From: DATHTC01 sp963746805
GTDB taxonomy: Bacteria > Actinomycetota > Thermoleophilia > Gaiellales > Gaiellaceae
Length of the DNA stretch: 64,000 nt
NCBI GenBank assembly: GCA_963746805.1
Contig: CAVVCQ010000008.1
Coordinates: 248,001-312,000, forward strand
Direction: 5' to 3'
In this document: in pieces, positions 8,837-16,691 of the stretch
Numbering within the stretch: the stretch's first letter is position 1
Layout: each line of letters starts with the position of its first letter
The notes under the pieces: model-generated
The model's database searches: none
The model's input: only the letters and a program-made list of their open reading frames with translations
What the model was told of the DNA's origin: nothing
Made by a program: the position numbers and the translations under genes

Positions 8837-9700
8837 GTGCCCGCGACGGTGCGCATCGGGACGTGCAGCTGGGCCGACGAAGGGCTCGTCACCGAGTGGT
8901 ACCCGCGCGGCGTCTCCTCGCCGGAGGCGCGCCTCCGCTACTACGCCGAGCGCTTCGACGTCGTCGAGGCCGACTCGACCTTTTACCGCCTGCCGAGCCC
9001 GGAGACGACCGCGCGCTGGGCGGAGCGCACGCCGCCCGGCTTCGCCTTCCTCGTGAAGGCGAGCGGCGAGCTGACGGGACACCGGGAGGGAGCCGGCCTC
9101 GAGGTCGAGGTCGCGCGCTTCCGCGACGCGGTCGCGCCGCTCGAGGCCGCGGGGAAGCTCCGCGGCGTCCTCCTGCAGTACCACCCGTCGGTGACGAGGA
9201 CGGCGGCGGCGATGGACGCGCTCGCGGCGATGCCCGACCTGCTCGCGCCGCTCGTCCCGCTCGTCGAGTTCCGGCACCGGTCGTGGCTCGAGCCGCACGT
9301 GGCGCGCGAGACGCTCGCGTTCCTGCGCGAGCACGGGCTCGCGTTCGTGTCGGTCGACGCCCCCGCGCTCGACGCCGCGAACGTGATGCCGCGGCTCGCC
9401 GCCGCGACGCACCCGGTCGCCTGCGTTCGCTTCCACGGCCGCAACGCCGCGACCTGGAACGTGAAGGGCGCCCGCGCCTCGTGGCAGCGCTTCGACTGGG
9501 ACTACGCGCGCGAGGAGCTCGCAGAGTGGGTCGAGCCTCTGCGCGGCCTCGCCGGGGAGGCGGACGAGGTCTACGCGCTCTTCAACGTCAACCGGGGCGC
9601 GCAGGCGCCGCGCGGAGCCGCGCTGCTGCGGGGCCTCCTCGACGACGCGGGCCTACCGGCGACCGGTGCCGCCGAGCCGGAGCCCGCGACGCTGTTCTGA
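8837..9700 (+). CDS. DUF72 (YecE-like) protein
   Basis: A 287-residue TIM-barrel-like protein of the DUF72 family, whose biochemical role is not established. Family marks are the start VRIGTCSWADEGL, AERFDVVEADSTFYRLPS near residue 38, FAFLVKASGELTGH near 70, LLQYHPSV near 113 and ACVRFHGRNAATWN near 198. The C-terminal VYALFNVNRGAQAPRGA is also typical (usually FNNN...A..NA). GTG at 8837 is preferred; GTG at 8828 is in frame and adds three residues. It stands alone between a hairpin and the next small gene. Confidence 0.9.
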   Translation: MPATVRIGTCSWADEGLVTEWYPRGVSSPEARLRYYAERFDVVEADSTFYRLPSPETTARWAERTPPGFAFLVKASGELTGHREGAGLEVEVARFRDAVAPLEAAGKLRGVLLQYHPSVTRTAAAMDALAAMPDLLAPLVPLVEFRHRSWLEPHVARETLAFLREHGLAFVSVDAPALDAANVMPRLAAATHPVACVRFHGRNAATWNVKGARASWQRFDWDYAREELAEWVEPLRGLAGEADEVYALFNVNRGAQAPRGAALLRGLLDDAGLPATGAAEPEPATLF

Positions 9701-9759
9701 CCGGCGCACGGCCGTCTGCAACCCGGCAAGCTGACCGGAACAACCACCGAAGGAGGCCC

Positions 9760-10074
9760 GTGTACTGCACCATGACAACGACGTCGGCACCCGAGGTGTC
9801 GATCGAGGAGGGCCGCATGGTGGCGGACGAGATGGAGCGCTGGCTTCGCGACCTGGACGGCTTCGAGGGATTCCTCCTCCTCGCCAGCGCGACCAAGGGG
9901 ATCGGGATCGCGTTCTGGACGAGCCGCGAAGCCGCCGAACGGTACTCACCGCTCCGCGCGGAGTTCCGCGAGCGCATCCTCTCGCTCGCCGGCGTCGAGA
10001 TCGAGGACGTCGTCGACTACGAGGTCGCCTTCGCGCGCCTCGGGCCGGGGCTGCTCGCGGCCGCCGGTCGGTAG
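9760..10074 (+). CDS. Small protein, possibly of the dimeric alpha/beta-barrel (ABM-like) fold
   Basis: About 104 residues from the GTG at 9760, or 100 from the ATG at 9772. An AGGAGG lies at 9751-9756, too close to the GTG (3 nt) and too far from the ATG (15 nt), so the start is undecided. Residues DEMERWLRDLDGFEGFLLLASATKGIGIAFWTSREAAERYSPL give the strand-helix pattern of antibiotic-biosynthesis-monooxygenase-like proteins. A protein of similar size and pattern sits at 39313. The function is unknown. Confidence 0.7.
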   Translation: MYCTMTTTSAPEVSIEEGRMVADEMERWLRDLDGFEGFLLLASATKGIGIAFWTSREAAERYSPLRAEFRERILSLAGVEIEDVVDYEVAFARLGPGLLAAAGR

Positions 10075-10075
10075 C

Positions 10076-10762
10076 TCACGTCCCGGCGGCGAGGCGGAGC
10101 GCGTCGTCTCTCGACCCGGCGCCCTGGAGCAGGAACGCCATGTCGCCGCGTCGCCAGAGGAGCGCGCCGGGGCTCACCTCGAACGCCTCGCGGTGGATCG
10201 TCCCGTCGGCGCCGACGAGCGTGAACGTGCCCCGCGCGGCGCCCTCGAGCCAGAGCCCGGACACGTCCCCGACCGTCACGTCCTCGGCCGTCCCGCTCAC
10301 CGGGACGACGGCGATGCCCGCGTGCACGTCGGTGACGCGCCACTGGGTCAGCACGACCCGGCCGTCGTCGTAGGTCAGCGAGACCATCCCGCCCGCGACG
10401 TCGTCCCGCACGTGCGCGGCGTCGGGCGCGCCCAGCGAGGCGAGCCGCCGCACGAGGAACGGCGCAGCCGCCTGGACCTGGTCCACCTCGACGAGCCGTC
10501 CCTCGAACGGCGGGGCGACACCGGACGGGATCGGCCCGAGCTCGCCGACCTCCTCGACGTCGAACAGGTGGCGCAGCGCCGAGACAGCGGTCGGCGCGGC
10601 GGCGACGGCGAGCAGGCCGACGGCCGCCGCGAGGGCGACGACCCGCATCCGCCGGGCCGGGCGCGACGCAGCGGGGAGGCGACCGGGGTCGAACCCCGGC
10701 GCATGCGCGTCGAGCGTGCGGGCGACGGCACGCAGGCGCAGCTCGAGCTGCTGCTCAGACAT
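10076..10762 (-). CDS. Single-pass membrane protein partnered with an ECF sigma factor
   Basis: A 228-residue product. Residues 1-38 are cytosolic and Arg-rich, residues 39-58 (RVVALAAAVGLLAVAAAPTA) form one transmembrane helix, and the remaining 170 residues are outside. It overlaps the ECF sigma gene upstream by 8 nt, which is the usual position of an anti-sigma factor. The cytosolic part is short and lacks the HxxxCxxC zinc motif. It is therefore either a non-zinc anti-sigma or a target gene. The outer part has DDGRVVLTQWRVTD and alternating strands, with no named domain recognised. Confidence 0.75.
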   Translation of the reverse strand: MSEQQLELRLRAVARTLDAHAPGFDPGRLPAASRPARRMRVVALAAAVGLLAVAAAPTAVSALRHLFDVEEVGELGPIPSGVAPPFEGRLVEVDQVQAAAPFLVRRLASLGAPDAAHVRDDVAGGMVSLTYDDGRVVLTQWRVTDVHAGIAVVPVSGTAEDVTVGDVSGLWLEGAARGTFTLVGADGTIHREAFEVSPGALLWRRGDMAFLLQGAGSRDDALRLAAGT

Positions 10763-11342
10763 CGGCCTCCTCCAGCAGGGTCTGGAGCCGGCGCCGCGCC
10801 CGGAGCAGACGCACGCGATACGCCTCCTGCGAGGTCCCCACGAGCGCGGCGGCCTCGGGGTCGGGCAGCTCGGCGAAGTAGCGGAGGACGACCGCGAGCC
10901 GGTCGGTGTCCGACAGGCGGGCAAGCGCGCCGAGGACGGTCTCGGCCTCCTCGCGGGCGAGCACCGTCTCGTCCGGGCCCGCGACTGGCGCCTCGTGGCG
11001 CTCGGCGGCGCGGACGCCGAGCCGCTCGTGCCGGCGCTCGGCCCGACGCACGTTGTGCGCCTCGTTGACGACGATCCGGAGCAGCCACGGCCGGAAGGCC
11101 GCACCGATCCGGAAGGACGGAAGTGAGCGGTACGCCTTCACGAATGCGTTCTGCGTCGCCTCCTCGGCGTTGCCGTTCCAGCCGGTGATCGCGGCCGCGA
11201 CGCGGTAGGCGACACGTTCATGCGGACGCAGCAGCGCGGCGTAGGCCTCGTGGTCGCCCGCGACGGCCCGCGCCGCGAGCGCGGCCTCACCTTCGTCGGC
11301 GGCGAGCGGGACCGCGAGCTCGACGGTGTGGTCGGAGGCCAT
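10755..11342 (-). CDS. ECF-family RNA polymerase sigma factor
   Basis: A 195-residue sigma70-family factor with region 2 (NAEEATQNAFVKAYRSLPSF near residues 58-77, then FRPWLLRIVVNEAHNVRR) and region 4 (LSDTDRLAVVLRYFAELPDPEAAALVGTSQEAYRVRLLRARRRL near 140-185). It redirects RNA polymerase to its own regulon, probably released by the membrane partner encoded next to it. The ATG at 11342 is chosen; an in-frame extension of 28 codons is possible but overlaps the divergent serine hydrolase promoter region. The intergenic gap to that gene is 65 nt and must hold both promoters. Confidence 0.93.
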   Translation of the reverse strand: MASDHTVELAVPLAADEGEAALAARAVAGDHEAYAALLRPHERVAYRVAAAITGWNGNAEEATQNAFVKAYRSLPSFRIGAAFRPWLLRIVVNEAHNVRRAERRHERLGVRAAERHEAPVAGPDETVLAREEAETVLGALARLSDTDRLAVVLRYFAELPDPEAAALVGTSQEAYRVRLLRARRRLQTLLEEADV

Positions 11343-11407
11343 CTGTCCTTCATACACGCCGAGCGAGCGCCCCGTAACGCGGCGACGGCCCACCGCGTAT
11401 CGAGGGC

Positions 11408-12478
11408 ATGCGCCTCCTCGCCGCACTTCCCCTCCTCCTCGCCGCCGCCGTTCTCACCGGCGCGGCGCCCCCGCCCGTTTCGCAGCTGCAGCGCGACGCC
11501 GACCGGCTCGTCGCCCGGACCGAGGTCCCCGCCGTGATCGTCCTCGTCGAGCGCGACGGACGTCGCACGGCCGTTGCCGCCGGCCTCGCCGACGTCGCGC
11601 GCCGGCGGAGGGCCCGACCGGACGACCGCTTCTGGGTCGGGAGCATCACGAAGAGCTTCGTCGCGACCGTGGTGATGCAGCTCGTCGCCGAGGGCCGGCT
11701 CGGGCTGGACGACACGGTGCAGGGACTCCTGCCCGGCCGCATCCGCGAGGGGCGCCGCGTCCGCCTGCGCCACCTGCTCAGCCACACGAGCGGGATCCCG
11801 GACTACATGCGGCTCGAGCCGTGGAGCAGCGCGGTCGCGCGCAACCCGCGCACGGTGATCTCGCCCCGCCGGCTCGTCTCGTCGGCCGCGCGGCTCCCGC
11901 TCGAGTTCCGGCCGGGGAGCCGGGCCTCGTACTCGAACACGAACTACCTCGTGCTCGCCGAGATCCTCGAGCGGAAGACGGGGCGCCGCCTCGGCGTCCT
12001 GCTCCGCGACAGGATCTTCCGACCGCTCGGACTGACGGCGACGGCGTACGAGAGCGGGCGGCGCGACCTCCGCGACCAGATCCACGGGTACGACGTCTCC
12101 TCGTCGCCGCCGACCGACGTCTCGCGCCACGGGCTCGGCGGGCCGTGGGCCGACGGCGCGATCGTGTCGAACGCGCGCGACCTCGCCGTCTTCTTCGGCG
12201 CGCTTCTGCGCGGCCGGCTCGTCCCGCGGCGGCTCGTCGACCGGATGGCGACGATCGTCCCGGGCTCGCACGGGGAGGGCATGGGCCTGTACCGGCTCGG
12301 CTCGCCGTGCGGGCGCTGGTTCTACGGGCACACCGGCGGCACGCCCGGCTACGTCACGTTCGCCGCCGCCTCCCGGGACGCGCGGCACCTGGTCGTCTTC
12401 AGCGTCAACGGCGTCAACCCGTACGCGATGGAGGCGCTGGTGGGCCGCTACCTCGACGAGGTGCTCTGCAAGCGCTAG
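11408..12478 (+). CDS. Secreted serine hydrolase, class C beta-lactamase/penicillin-binding-protein fold
   Basis: A 356-residue protein with a signal peptide (MRLLAALPLLLAAAVLTGAA). The three family motifs are in place: SxxK as SITK near residue 80, YxN as YSN near 178, and HTGG near 308 (in the position of KTG/HxG). The fold is shared by D-alanyl-D-alanine carboxypeptidases, esterases and class C beta-lactamases; the exact substrate cannot be read from sequence. It lies divergent from the ECF sigma gene and could be in its regulon. Confidence 0.9.
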   Translation: MRLLAALPLLLAAAVLTGAAPPPVSQLQRDADRLVARTEVPAVIVLVERDGRRTAVAAGLADVARRRRARPDDRFWVGSITKSFVATVVMQLVAEGRLGLDDTVQGLLPGRIREGRRVRLRHLLSHTSGIPDYMRLEPWSSAVARNPRTVISPRRLVSSAARLPLEFRPGSRASYSNTNYLVLAEILERKTGRRLGVLLRDRIFRPLGLTATAYESGRRDLRDQIHGYDVSSSPPTDVSRHGLGGPWADGAIVSNARDLAVFFGALLRGRLVPRRLVDRMATIVPGSHGEGMGLYRLGSPCGRWFYGHTGGTPGYVTFAAASRDARHLVVFSVNGVNPYAMEALVGRYLDEVLCKR

Positions 12479-12505
12479 GGCGCCGCGGCGGAATACCGTG
12501 AGTGC

Positions 12506-12940
12506 ATGCCCGCGGCGCGAGAGCCCGCTCCGGTAGCCGAGGTCGCCGTCTTCGTGACACGGCGGCGCGGCCTGGAGGTGCTCCTGCTCCGCCGCGTGCC
12601 CTCCGACGGTGGCTACTGGCACGTCGTCGCGGGCGGGATCGAGCCCGGTGAGTCGCCTCGCGAGGCGGCGGCGCGAGAGCTGTGGGAGGAGACGGGTCTG
12701 GCCGCGGAGCTCGGCGCGAGCGTCGAAGTGGTCGAGCATGCCGAGTCACAACCCGCCGTGGGCGTCACGATCACCTGTTACCGCGTGGGCGCGCCGGACG
12801 ACTGGGAGCCCGTCCTCGACCACGAGCACGACGCGCATCGATGGTGTGGCCCACGCGAGGCAGCCGCTGCGCTCGTCTGGCCGCAGACGGCACGGGCACT
12901 CCGCGCGCTCGTCCCCGAAGAGTCCCAACCGAGGGGCTGA
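12506..12940 (+). CDS. NUDIX hydrolase
   Basis: A 144-residue protein with a clean Nudix box: GGIEPGESPREAAARELWEE plus TGL, near residues 45-67. Nudix enzymes cleave nucleoside diphosphates linked to other moieties using a divalent metal held by the box glutamates. The substrate is not predictable; the small size and domain-only form are like MutT-type or dihydroneopterin-triphosphate types. It lies 14 nt before a GNAT gene on the same strand and is probably cotranscribed. Confidence 0.92.
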   Translation: MPAAREPAPVAEVAVFVTRRRGLEVLLLRRVPSDGGYWHVVAGGIEPGESPREAAARELWEETGLAAELGASVEVVEHAESQPAVGVTITCYRVGAPDDWEPVLDHEHDAHRWCGPREAAAALVWPQTARALRALVPEESQPRG

Positions 12941-12954
12941 ACTAGGGTGCCGAC

Positions 12955-13764
12955 ATGGACGATGTCGCCGACCTGCTCACCGCCTATGACGCACAGCTCC
13001 GTGCCCACGTGACGGAGCCAATGCCCGGCGGCGTGACGGTCGAGCGCGACGGGCCGGTCGTCCGTCTCCTCGGCGGGCCGGCACACGGCTTCGTCCTCTA
13101 TCGCGATCTCGCAGGGCTCGAGGGCGCCGCCGTGGACGAGCTGATCGCGCGACAGGTCGCCCGGTTCTCCCGGCGCAGTGAGCGCTTCGAGTGGAAGCTC
13201 CACGGGCACGACCGCCCGGCCGATCTGCCGGCGCGGCTGCGCGCAGCGGGCTTCGTGCCCGAGGACGAGGAGACCGTCGTGATCGCACGGGTTGCGGCGA
13301 TCGCCGACCCGCCGCAAGTTCCCGAGGGCGTGTCGTTGCGCGAGGTGACGGACCGAGGCGATCTCGACCGCATCGCAGCGCTGGAGGCCGCCGTCTGGGC
13401 CACGGAGCACCACGGGCTGGCGGACATGCTCGAGGCGGAGCACGAGGCCGATGCGGACGGGCTCGCGATCGTCGTCGCGGAGGTGGCCGGGGAGGTCGTT
13501 TGCGCAGGCTGGGTGCGGTTCGAGCGGGAGACGGAGTTCGCCACGCTGTGGGGCGGCGCGACACTCCCTGCCTGGCGCGGGCGGGGCATCTACCGCGCGA
13601 CGGTCGCACATCGGGCGAACCTGGCGGCGGAGCGCGGCTTCCGCTATCTCGAGGTCGACGCCTCCGACGACAGCCGGCCGATCCTGGAGCGGCTCGGCTT
13701 CACCGCGGTGACGACGACGACGCCGTACGTCTGGTCGCCGCCGGCTGCACCTGCCGGCGTCTAG
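12955..13764 (+). CDS. GNAT-family N-acetyltransferase
   Basis: A 269-residue protein. The C-terminal half (about 120-265) is a GNAT domain with the acetyl-CoA loop LPAWRGRGIYRATVAHR near residue 205 and the C-terminal YLEVDASDDSRPILERLGF. The N-terminal half (VERDGPVVRLLGGPAHGFVLY...FEWKLHGHDRPADL) looks like a degenerate second GNAT-like domain. The acceptor substrate is unknown. Its stop TAG shares a CTAG with the convergent rhodanese gene. Confidence 0.88.
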   Translation: MDDVADLLTAYDAQLRAHVTEPMPGGVTVERDGPVVRLLGGPAHGFVLYRDLAGLEGAAVDELIARQVARFSRRSERFEWKLHGHDRPADLPARLRAAGFVPEDEETVVIARVAAIADPPQVPEGVSLREVTDRGDLDRIAALEAAVWATEHHGLADMLEAEHEADADGLAIVVAEVAGEVVCAGWVRFERETEFATLWGGATLPAWRGRGIYRATVAHRANLAAERGFRYLEVDASDDSRPILERLGFTAVTTTTPYVWSPPAAPAGV

Positions 13765-14114
13765 GCCTCGGCCGGGAGCGTCGGGTCGGCGCTCCATTCG
13801 TGCCAGGAGCCCGGGTAGTTCCGCGCGTCGTAGCCCGCCGCCCGCAGCCGCGCGACGGCCATCGCCGAGCGCGAGCCGGAGTGGCAGTACGCGACGATCT
13901 CGACCGCGGCCGGGTCGCCGAGGCGCTCGCGCAGCTCCGCGTCGTCGACGCCGAGGACGTCGTTCACCTCGAAGTGGACGGAGCCCGGGATGTGCCCCTG
14001 GCGCGGGTCGCACGGGTAGCCGGCGACGCCCTCGAACTCCTGCAGCGTCCGCACGTCGAGGACGACGAGGCGCGGGTCGTCGCCCAGGCGAGAAGTCAGC
14101 TCCTCGGTCGTCAC
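13761..14114 (-). CDS. Rhodanese-like sulfurtransferase domain protein
   Basis: About 117 residues from the GTG at 14114, which forms a GTGA overlap with the upstream hydrolase; GTG at 14120 is also in frame. A single rhodanese domain: VVLDVRTLQEFEGVAGY near 18-34, GHIPGSVHFEVND near 41-53 and the active-site loop YCHSGSRSA near 80 with Cys. It carries persulfide sulfur or acts as a sulfur-relay module. It is the last of four coupled genes that start with alkA. Confidence 0.92.
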   Translation of the reverse strand: MTTEELTSRLGDDPRLVVLDVRTLQEFEGVAGYPCDPRQGHIPGSVHFEVNDVLGVDDAELRERLGDPAAVEIVAYCHSGSRSAMAVARLRAAGYDARNYPGSWHEWSADPTLPAEA

Positions 14115-14804
14115 GTCCACTGCGCCACGGCCCCGAGGAGGACGGCATGGAAGGCGAACGGCTGCTCCAGCACGGGCAGGTGCCCGCAGTCCGGGACGAC
14201 GACGCGCCACGCGGCGGGCGCACCGGCGACGAGCCCGCGGCCGTAGGCGTCGTCGACGAAGGGGTCGCGGTCGCCGAGGACGAGGCCGAGCGGGAGGCCG
14301 CGCGCGACGTCGGTGGAGTCGGGCCGGTCGCGGATCGCCTCGACGGCGCCGGCGAGCTCGTCGGGCCCCTGCTCCAAGCGCGAACGTCCGCCCGCGCTCG
14401 ACGACGGCCGCGTCCGCATCCTCGGGGAAGAGCTTCGGGCGCATCTGCTCCCAGAGCCCGGCCGCGCCGTCGCGGGCGATCGTCTCGAGCGTGGCCGCGC
14501 GGCCGGCGCGCCGCTCGTCGGAGTCGGCGTCGGCCCGCGAGCCGGCGAGGACGATCGCGCCCACGCGGTCGGGCGCCTGTGCCGCGATCCGCAGCGCGCA
14601 GTACCCGCCCATCGACGCGCCGACGAGGACGAGCCCGTCGCCCTCGACCTCGGCCAGGATCGACGCCGCCCACTCGTCCATCGTGCGGCCGCGCCCGTAG
14701 AGCCTCGGCGCCACGGACTCCGCCCCCACGTCGCGCAGCGCCTCCCGGGTCGGCCCCCACATGCGCTCGTCGAGCGGAAGCGCGTGGAGGAGGACGACCG
14801 TCAC
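14111..14804 (-). CDS. Alpha/beta hydrolase (one frameshift)
   Basis: About 230 residues after bridging a shift near 14385. Nucleophile elbow VLVGASMGGYCALR (Ser near residue 66), acid in GLVLGDRDPFVDD and histidine in VPDCGHLPVLEQP all occur, the last two in the second frame. The compact form resembles the esterase/homoserine-transacetylase-like small hydrolases. GTG at 14804 and the stop overlap neighbours as GTGA at both ends. The substrate is unknown. Confidence 0.82.
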
Positions 14805-15817
14805 AGCCGATCGAGGACGCGCGCCCCCGGCTGGGAGGCGGCGTCGGCGTACCCGACGTCCGCGCCTTCGATCCGCATGGCGGCGGCGATCGCTCGCAGC
14901 ACCTCCACCGGCGGCGGGAGCTCGGCCGGCATCGGCGCGTGCACCGCCGCGGCACGAATCGCTGCCCGGTCGGCGCCCGTGAGCCTTGCGACGACCGTCG
15001 GGTTCGCGGCCAACGCGATCACGTCGCCAGGCGGCAGCGGGCCGTAGTACTCCTGCACGGAGAGGTACTCGTCCATCACACGCCCGCGGTCGAGCAGCGT
15101 GAAGCGCACGACGGCCCCCTCCTCGACGCCGATCGCGAGCACGACCGCGCCCATGCGGTCGGAGAGCTCCCGCGCGAGCCGGGCGAGCTGGCTCGGATCG
15201 CGGTCGGCCGCGTCGTCGTAGACGCCGATCCAGCCGTTCCGCGGCGCCGTGAGCACCGAGCCACCCGAGCGGCCCGGGAGCCGCGGGGCGAAATGCCGCA
15301 CGGCACGCTCGACCGCAGATGCGTCGTCCGACTGGACATGGATGGAGCCGAACGACCCTGCAACGGGCCCGAGCGGGACACGCTGCTCGAGCTCAGGACG
15401 CGATGCGACGAGCACGAGCTGGTCGTCGGCGAAGCCCCAGCGCGCGTAGGTCGCGCGGGCCGGCGCATTGCTCGCGCCGACCTCCAGCGTCACGTACTCC
15501 GCGTCCGGAAACGCATCCAGGACCTCGCGCATCAGCGCGGCAGCGACGCCCCGCCGGCGCGCGTCGGGGACGACGTAGATGTCGGAGAGGCGCGCCAGGC
15601 GCGGGCTCTTCGCCCGCGCGAGAGCGAACCCGACGGCGCGGCCGTCCTCCTCGGCGAGGAGCGCGACGTCGTCGCGGACGATCTCCGCCACCTCCTGCAG
15701 CTCCTGCGCGGGGTCGACGTCCTCGTGCGGCGGAACGTCGGACTCGCCGTGGAAGGCGAGCCACAGCTCGTTCAGCGTCGGGAGGTCGGCGTCGGTGGCG
15801 CGGCGGACATCGGTCAC
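14801..15817 (-). CDS. GNAT acetyltransferase fused to an uncharacterised C-terminal domain
   Basis: A 338-residue protein. Residues 1-150 form a GNAT domain (RLARLSDIYVVPDARRRGVA near 80, then YVTLEVGASNAPARATYARWGF). Residues 165-338 are a second alpha/beta domain with SFGSIHVQSDDASAVERAV, WIGVYDDAADRDPSQLARL, AVVLAIGVEEGAVVRFTLLD and DEYLSVQEYYGPLPPGD that I cannot name. The tail recalls small self-standing proteins that bind their partner through a central sheet. Its start overlaps the alkA stop as GTGA. Confidence 0.82.
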   Translation of the reverse strand: MTDVRRATDADLPTLNELWLAFHGESDVPPHEDVDPAQELQEVAEIVRDDVALLAEEDGRAVGFALARAKSPRLARLSDIYVVPDARRRGVAAALMREVLDAFPDAEYVTLEVGASNAPARATYARWGFADDQLVLVASRPELEQRVPLGPVAGSFGSIHVQSDDASAVERAVRHFAPRLPGRSGGSVLTAPRNGWIGVYDDAADRDPSQLARLARELSDRMGAVVLAIGVEEGAVVRFTLLDRGRVMDEYLSVQEYYGPLPPGDVIALAANPTVVARLTGADRAAIRAAAVHAPMPAELPPPVEVLRAIAAAMRIEGADVGYADAASQPGARVLDRL

Positions 15818-16620
15818 GGCACCCGGAGTCCTACCAGCAGGTAGTGCGCCGAGAGGTTCTGGAACGGGTGGAAGCGCGCGGCCACCTCGCGCACGTCCAC
15901 CGTCCCGAGGAAGTGCTGCACCGCCTTGCGCAGCCCGAGGTCGCCCGCGGGCCACGCGGTCGCGCGGCCGAGGTGGCGCGCGAGGAACCAGTCGGCGGTC
16001 CATTCGCCGAGCCCGCGCTCGGCCGTGATGCGCTCGGTCACCACCTCGTCCGGAAGGTCGGCGAGCTCGTCCAGGTCGAGGTCGCTCCGCGCGAGCTCGA
16101 CGACGTACTCCGCTTTCCGACGCGAGAAGCCGACGGCCACGATCTCGTCCTTTGCTGCCGCCGCGAGCCGCATGCGGGTGGGGAACGCGTAGGCGTCGCC
16201 GACCTGCTCGCCGAAGCGCTCGATCAGCCGGTTCCGGATCGCGAAGGCGGAGAAGAGCGAGACCTGCTGCGCCGTGATCGAGGTGATGAGCGCCTCCCAG
16301 GGGTCGGGCACGAGCGGCGGCCGGAAGCCGCGCAGGCGCTCCTCGAGCGGCGCGAGCACGGGGTCGCCCTCGGCGAAGTCGCGGAAGCCGTCGAGGTCGA
16401 ACGAGACTCCGAGGTAGCGCTCGACGTCGGGGCGCAGGCCGCGGTCGAGCGGGTCGACGTCCACGCCCTCCGGCACTTCCTCGATCCGCACCTCCGTCCC
16501 GTCGAAGACGCGGTGGAGCCCACCCTCGAGCCAGAGGTTGGCGAGGTCGATCCCGAAGGCGCGGTAGCGCTCGGTGGAGACGTCGAACCGATACGGCTGC
16601 GGCAGCGGCAGCACGGCCAC
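15814..16620 (-). CDS. alkA: AlkA-type DNA-3-methyladenine glycosylase
   Basis: A 268-residue base-excision repair enzyme with the HhH-GPD fold. The helix-hairpin-helix and catalytic Asp are seen as GLGEWTADWFLARHLG followed by AGDLGLRK near residues 205-235. Also visible is the region ALITSITAQQVSLFSAFAIRNRL near residue 115. It removes alkylated purines. It heads a four-gene coupled operon with GNAT, hydrolase and rhodanese genes, so an alkylation or sulfur-stress response is a reasonable inference. The start is GTG at 16620 or GTG at 16614; a large palindrome overlaps or abuts these codons. Confidence 0.92.
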   Translation of the reverse strand: MAVLPLPQPYRFDVSTERYRAFGIDLANLWLEGGLHRVFDGTEVRIEEVPEGVDVDPLDRGLRPDVERYLGVSFDLDGFRDFAEGDPVLAPLEERLRGFRPPLVPDPWEALITSITAQQVSLFSAFAIRNRLIERFGEQVGDAYAFPTRMRLAAAAKDEIVAVGFSRRKAEYVVELARSDLDLDELADLPDEVVTERITAERGLGEWTADWFLARHLGRATAWPAGDLGLRKAVQHFLGTVDVREVAARFHPFQNLSAHYLLVGLRVP

Positions 16621-16649
16621 GCACCGACGTTAGTCGCCGGTGCGTGGCC
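16615..16649. promoter_or_regulatory. 12-bp inverted repeat over the alkA start
   Basis: Arms GGCCACGCACCG (16615-16626) and CGGTGCGTGGCC (16638-16649) are perfect inverse copies around an 11-nt centre. It covers the first GTG of alkA or directly abuts the second. It could be a repressor or activator operator, or an mRNA hairpin that hides the start. Confidence 0.65.
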
Positions 16650-16691
16650 GTGTCCAAAGTCAATTGCCGCAAGGTGCGACGTTGTTGCGCC

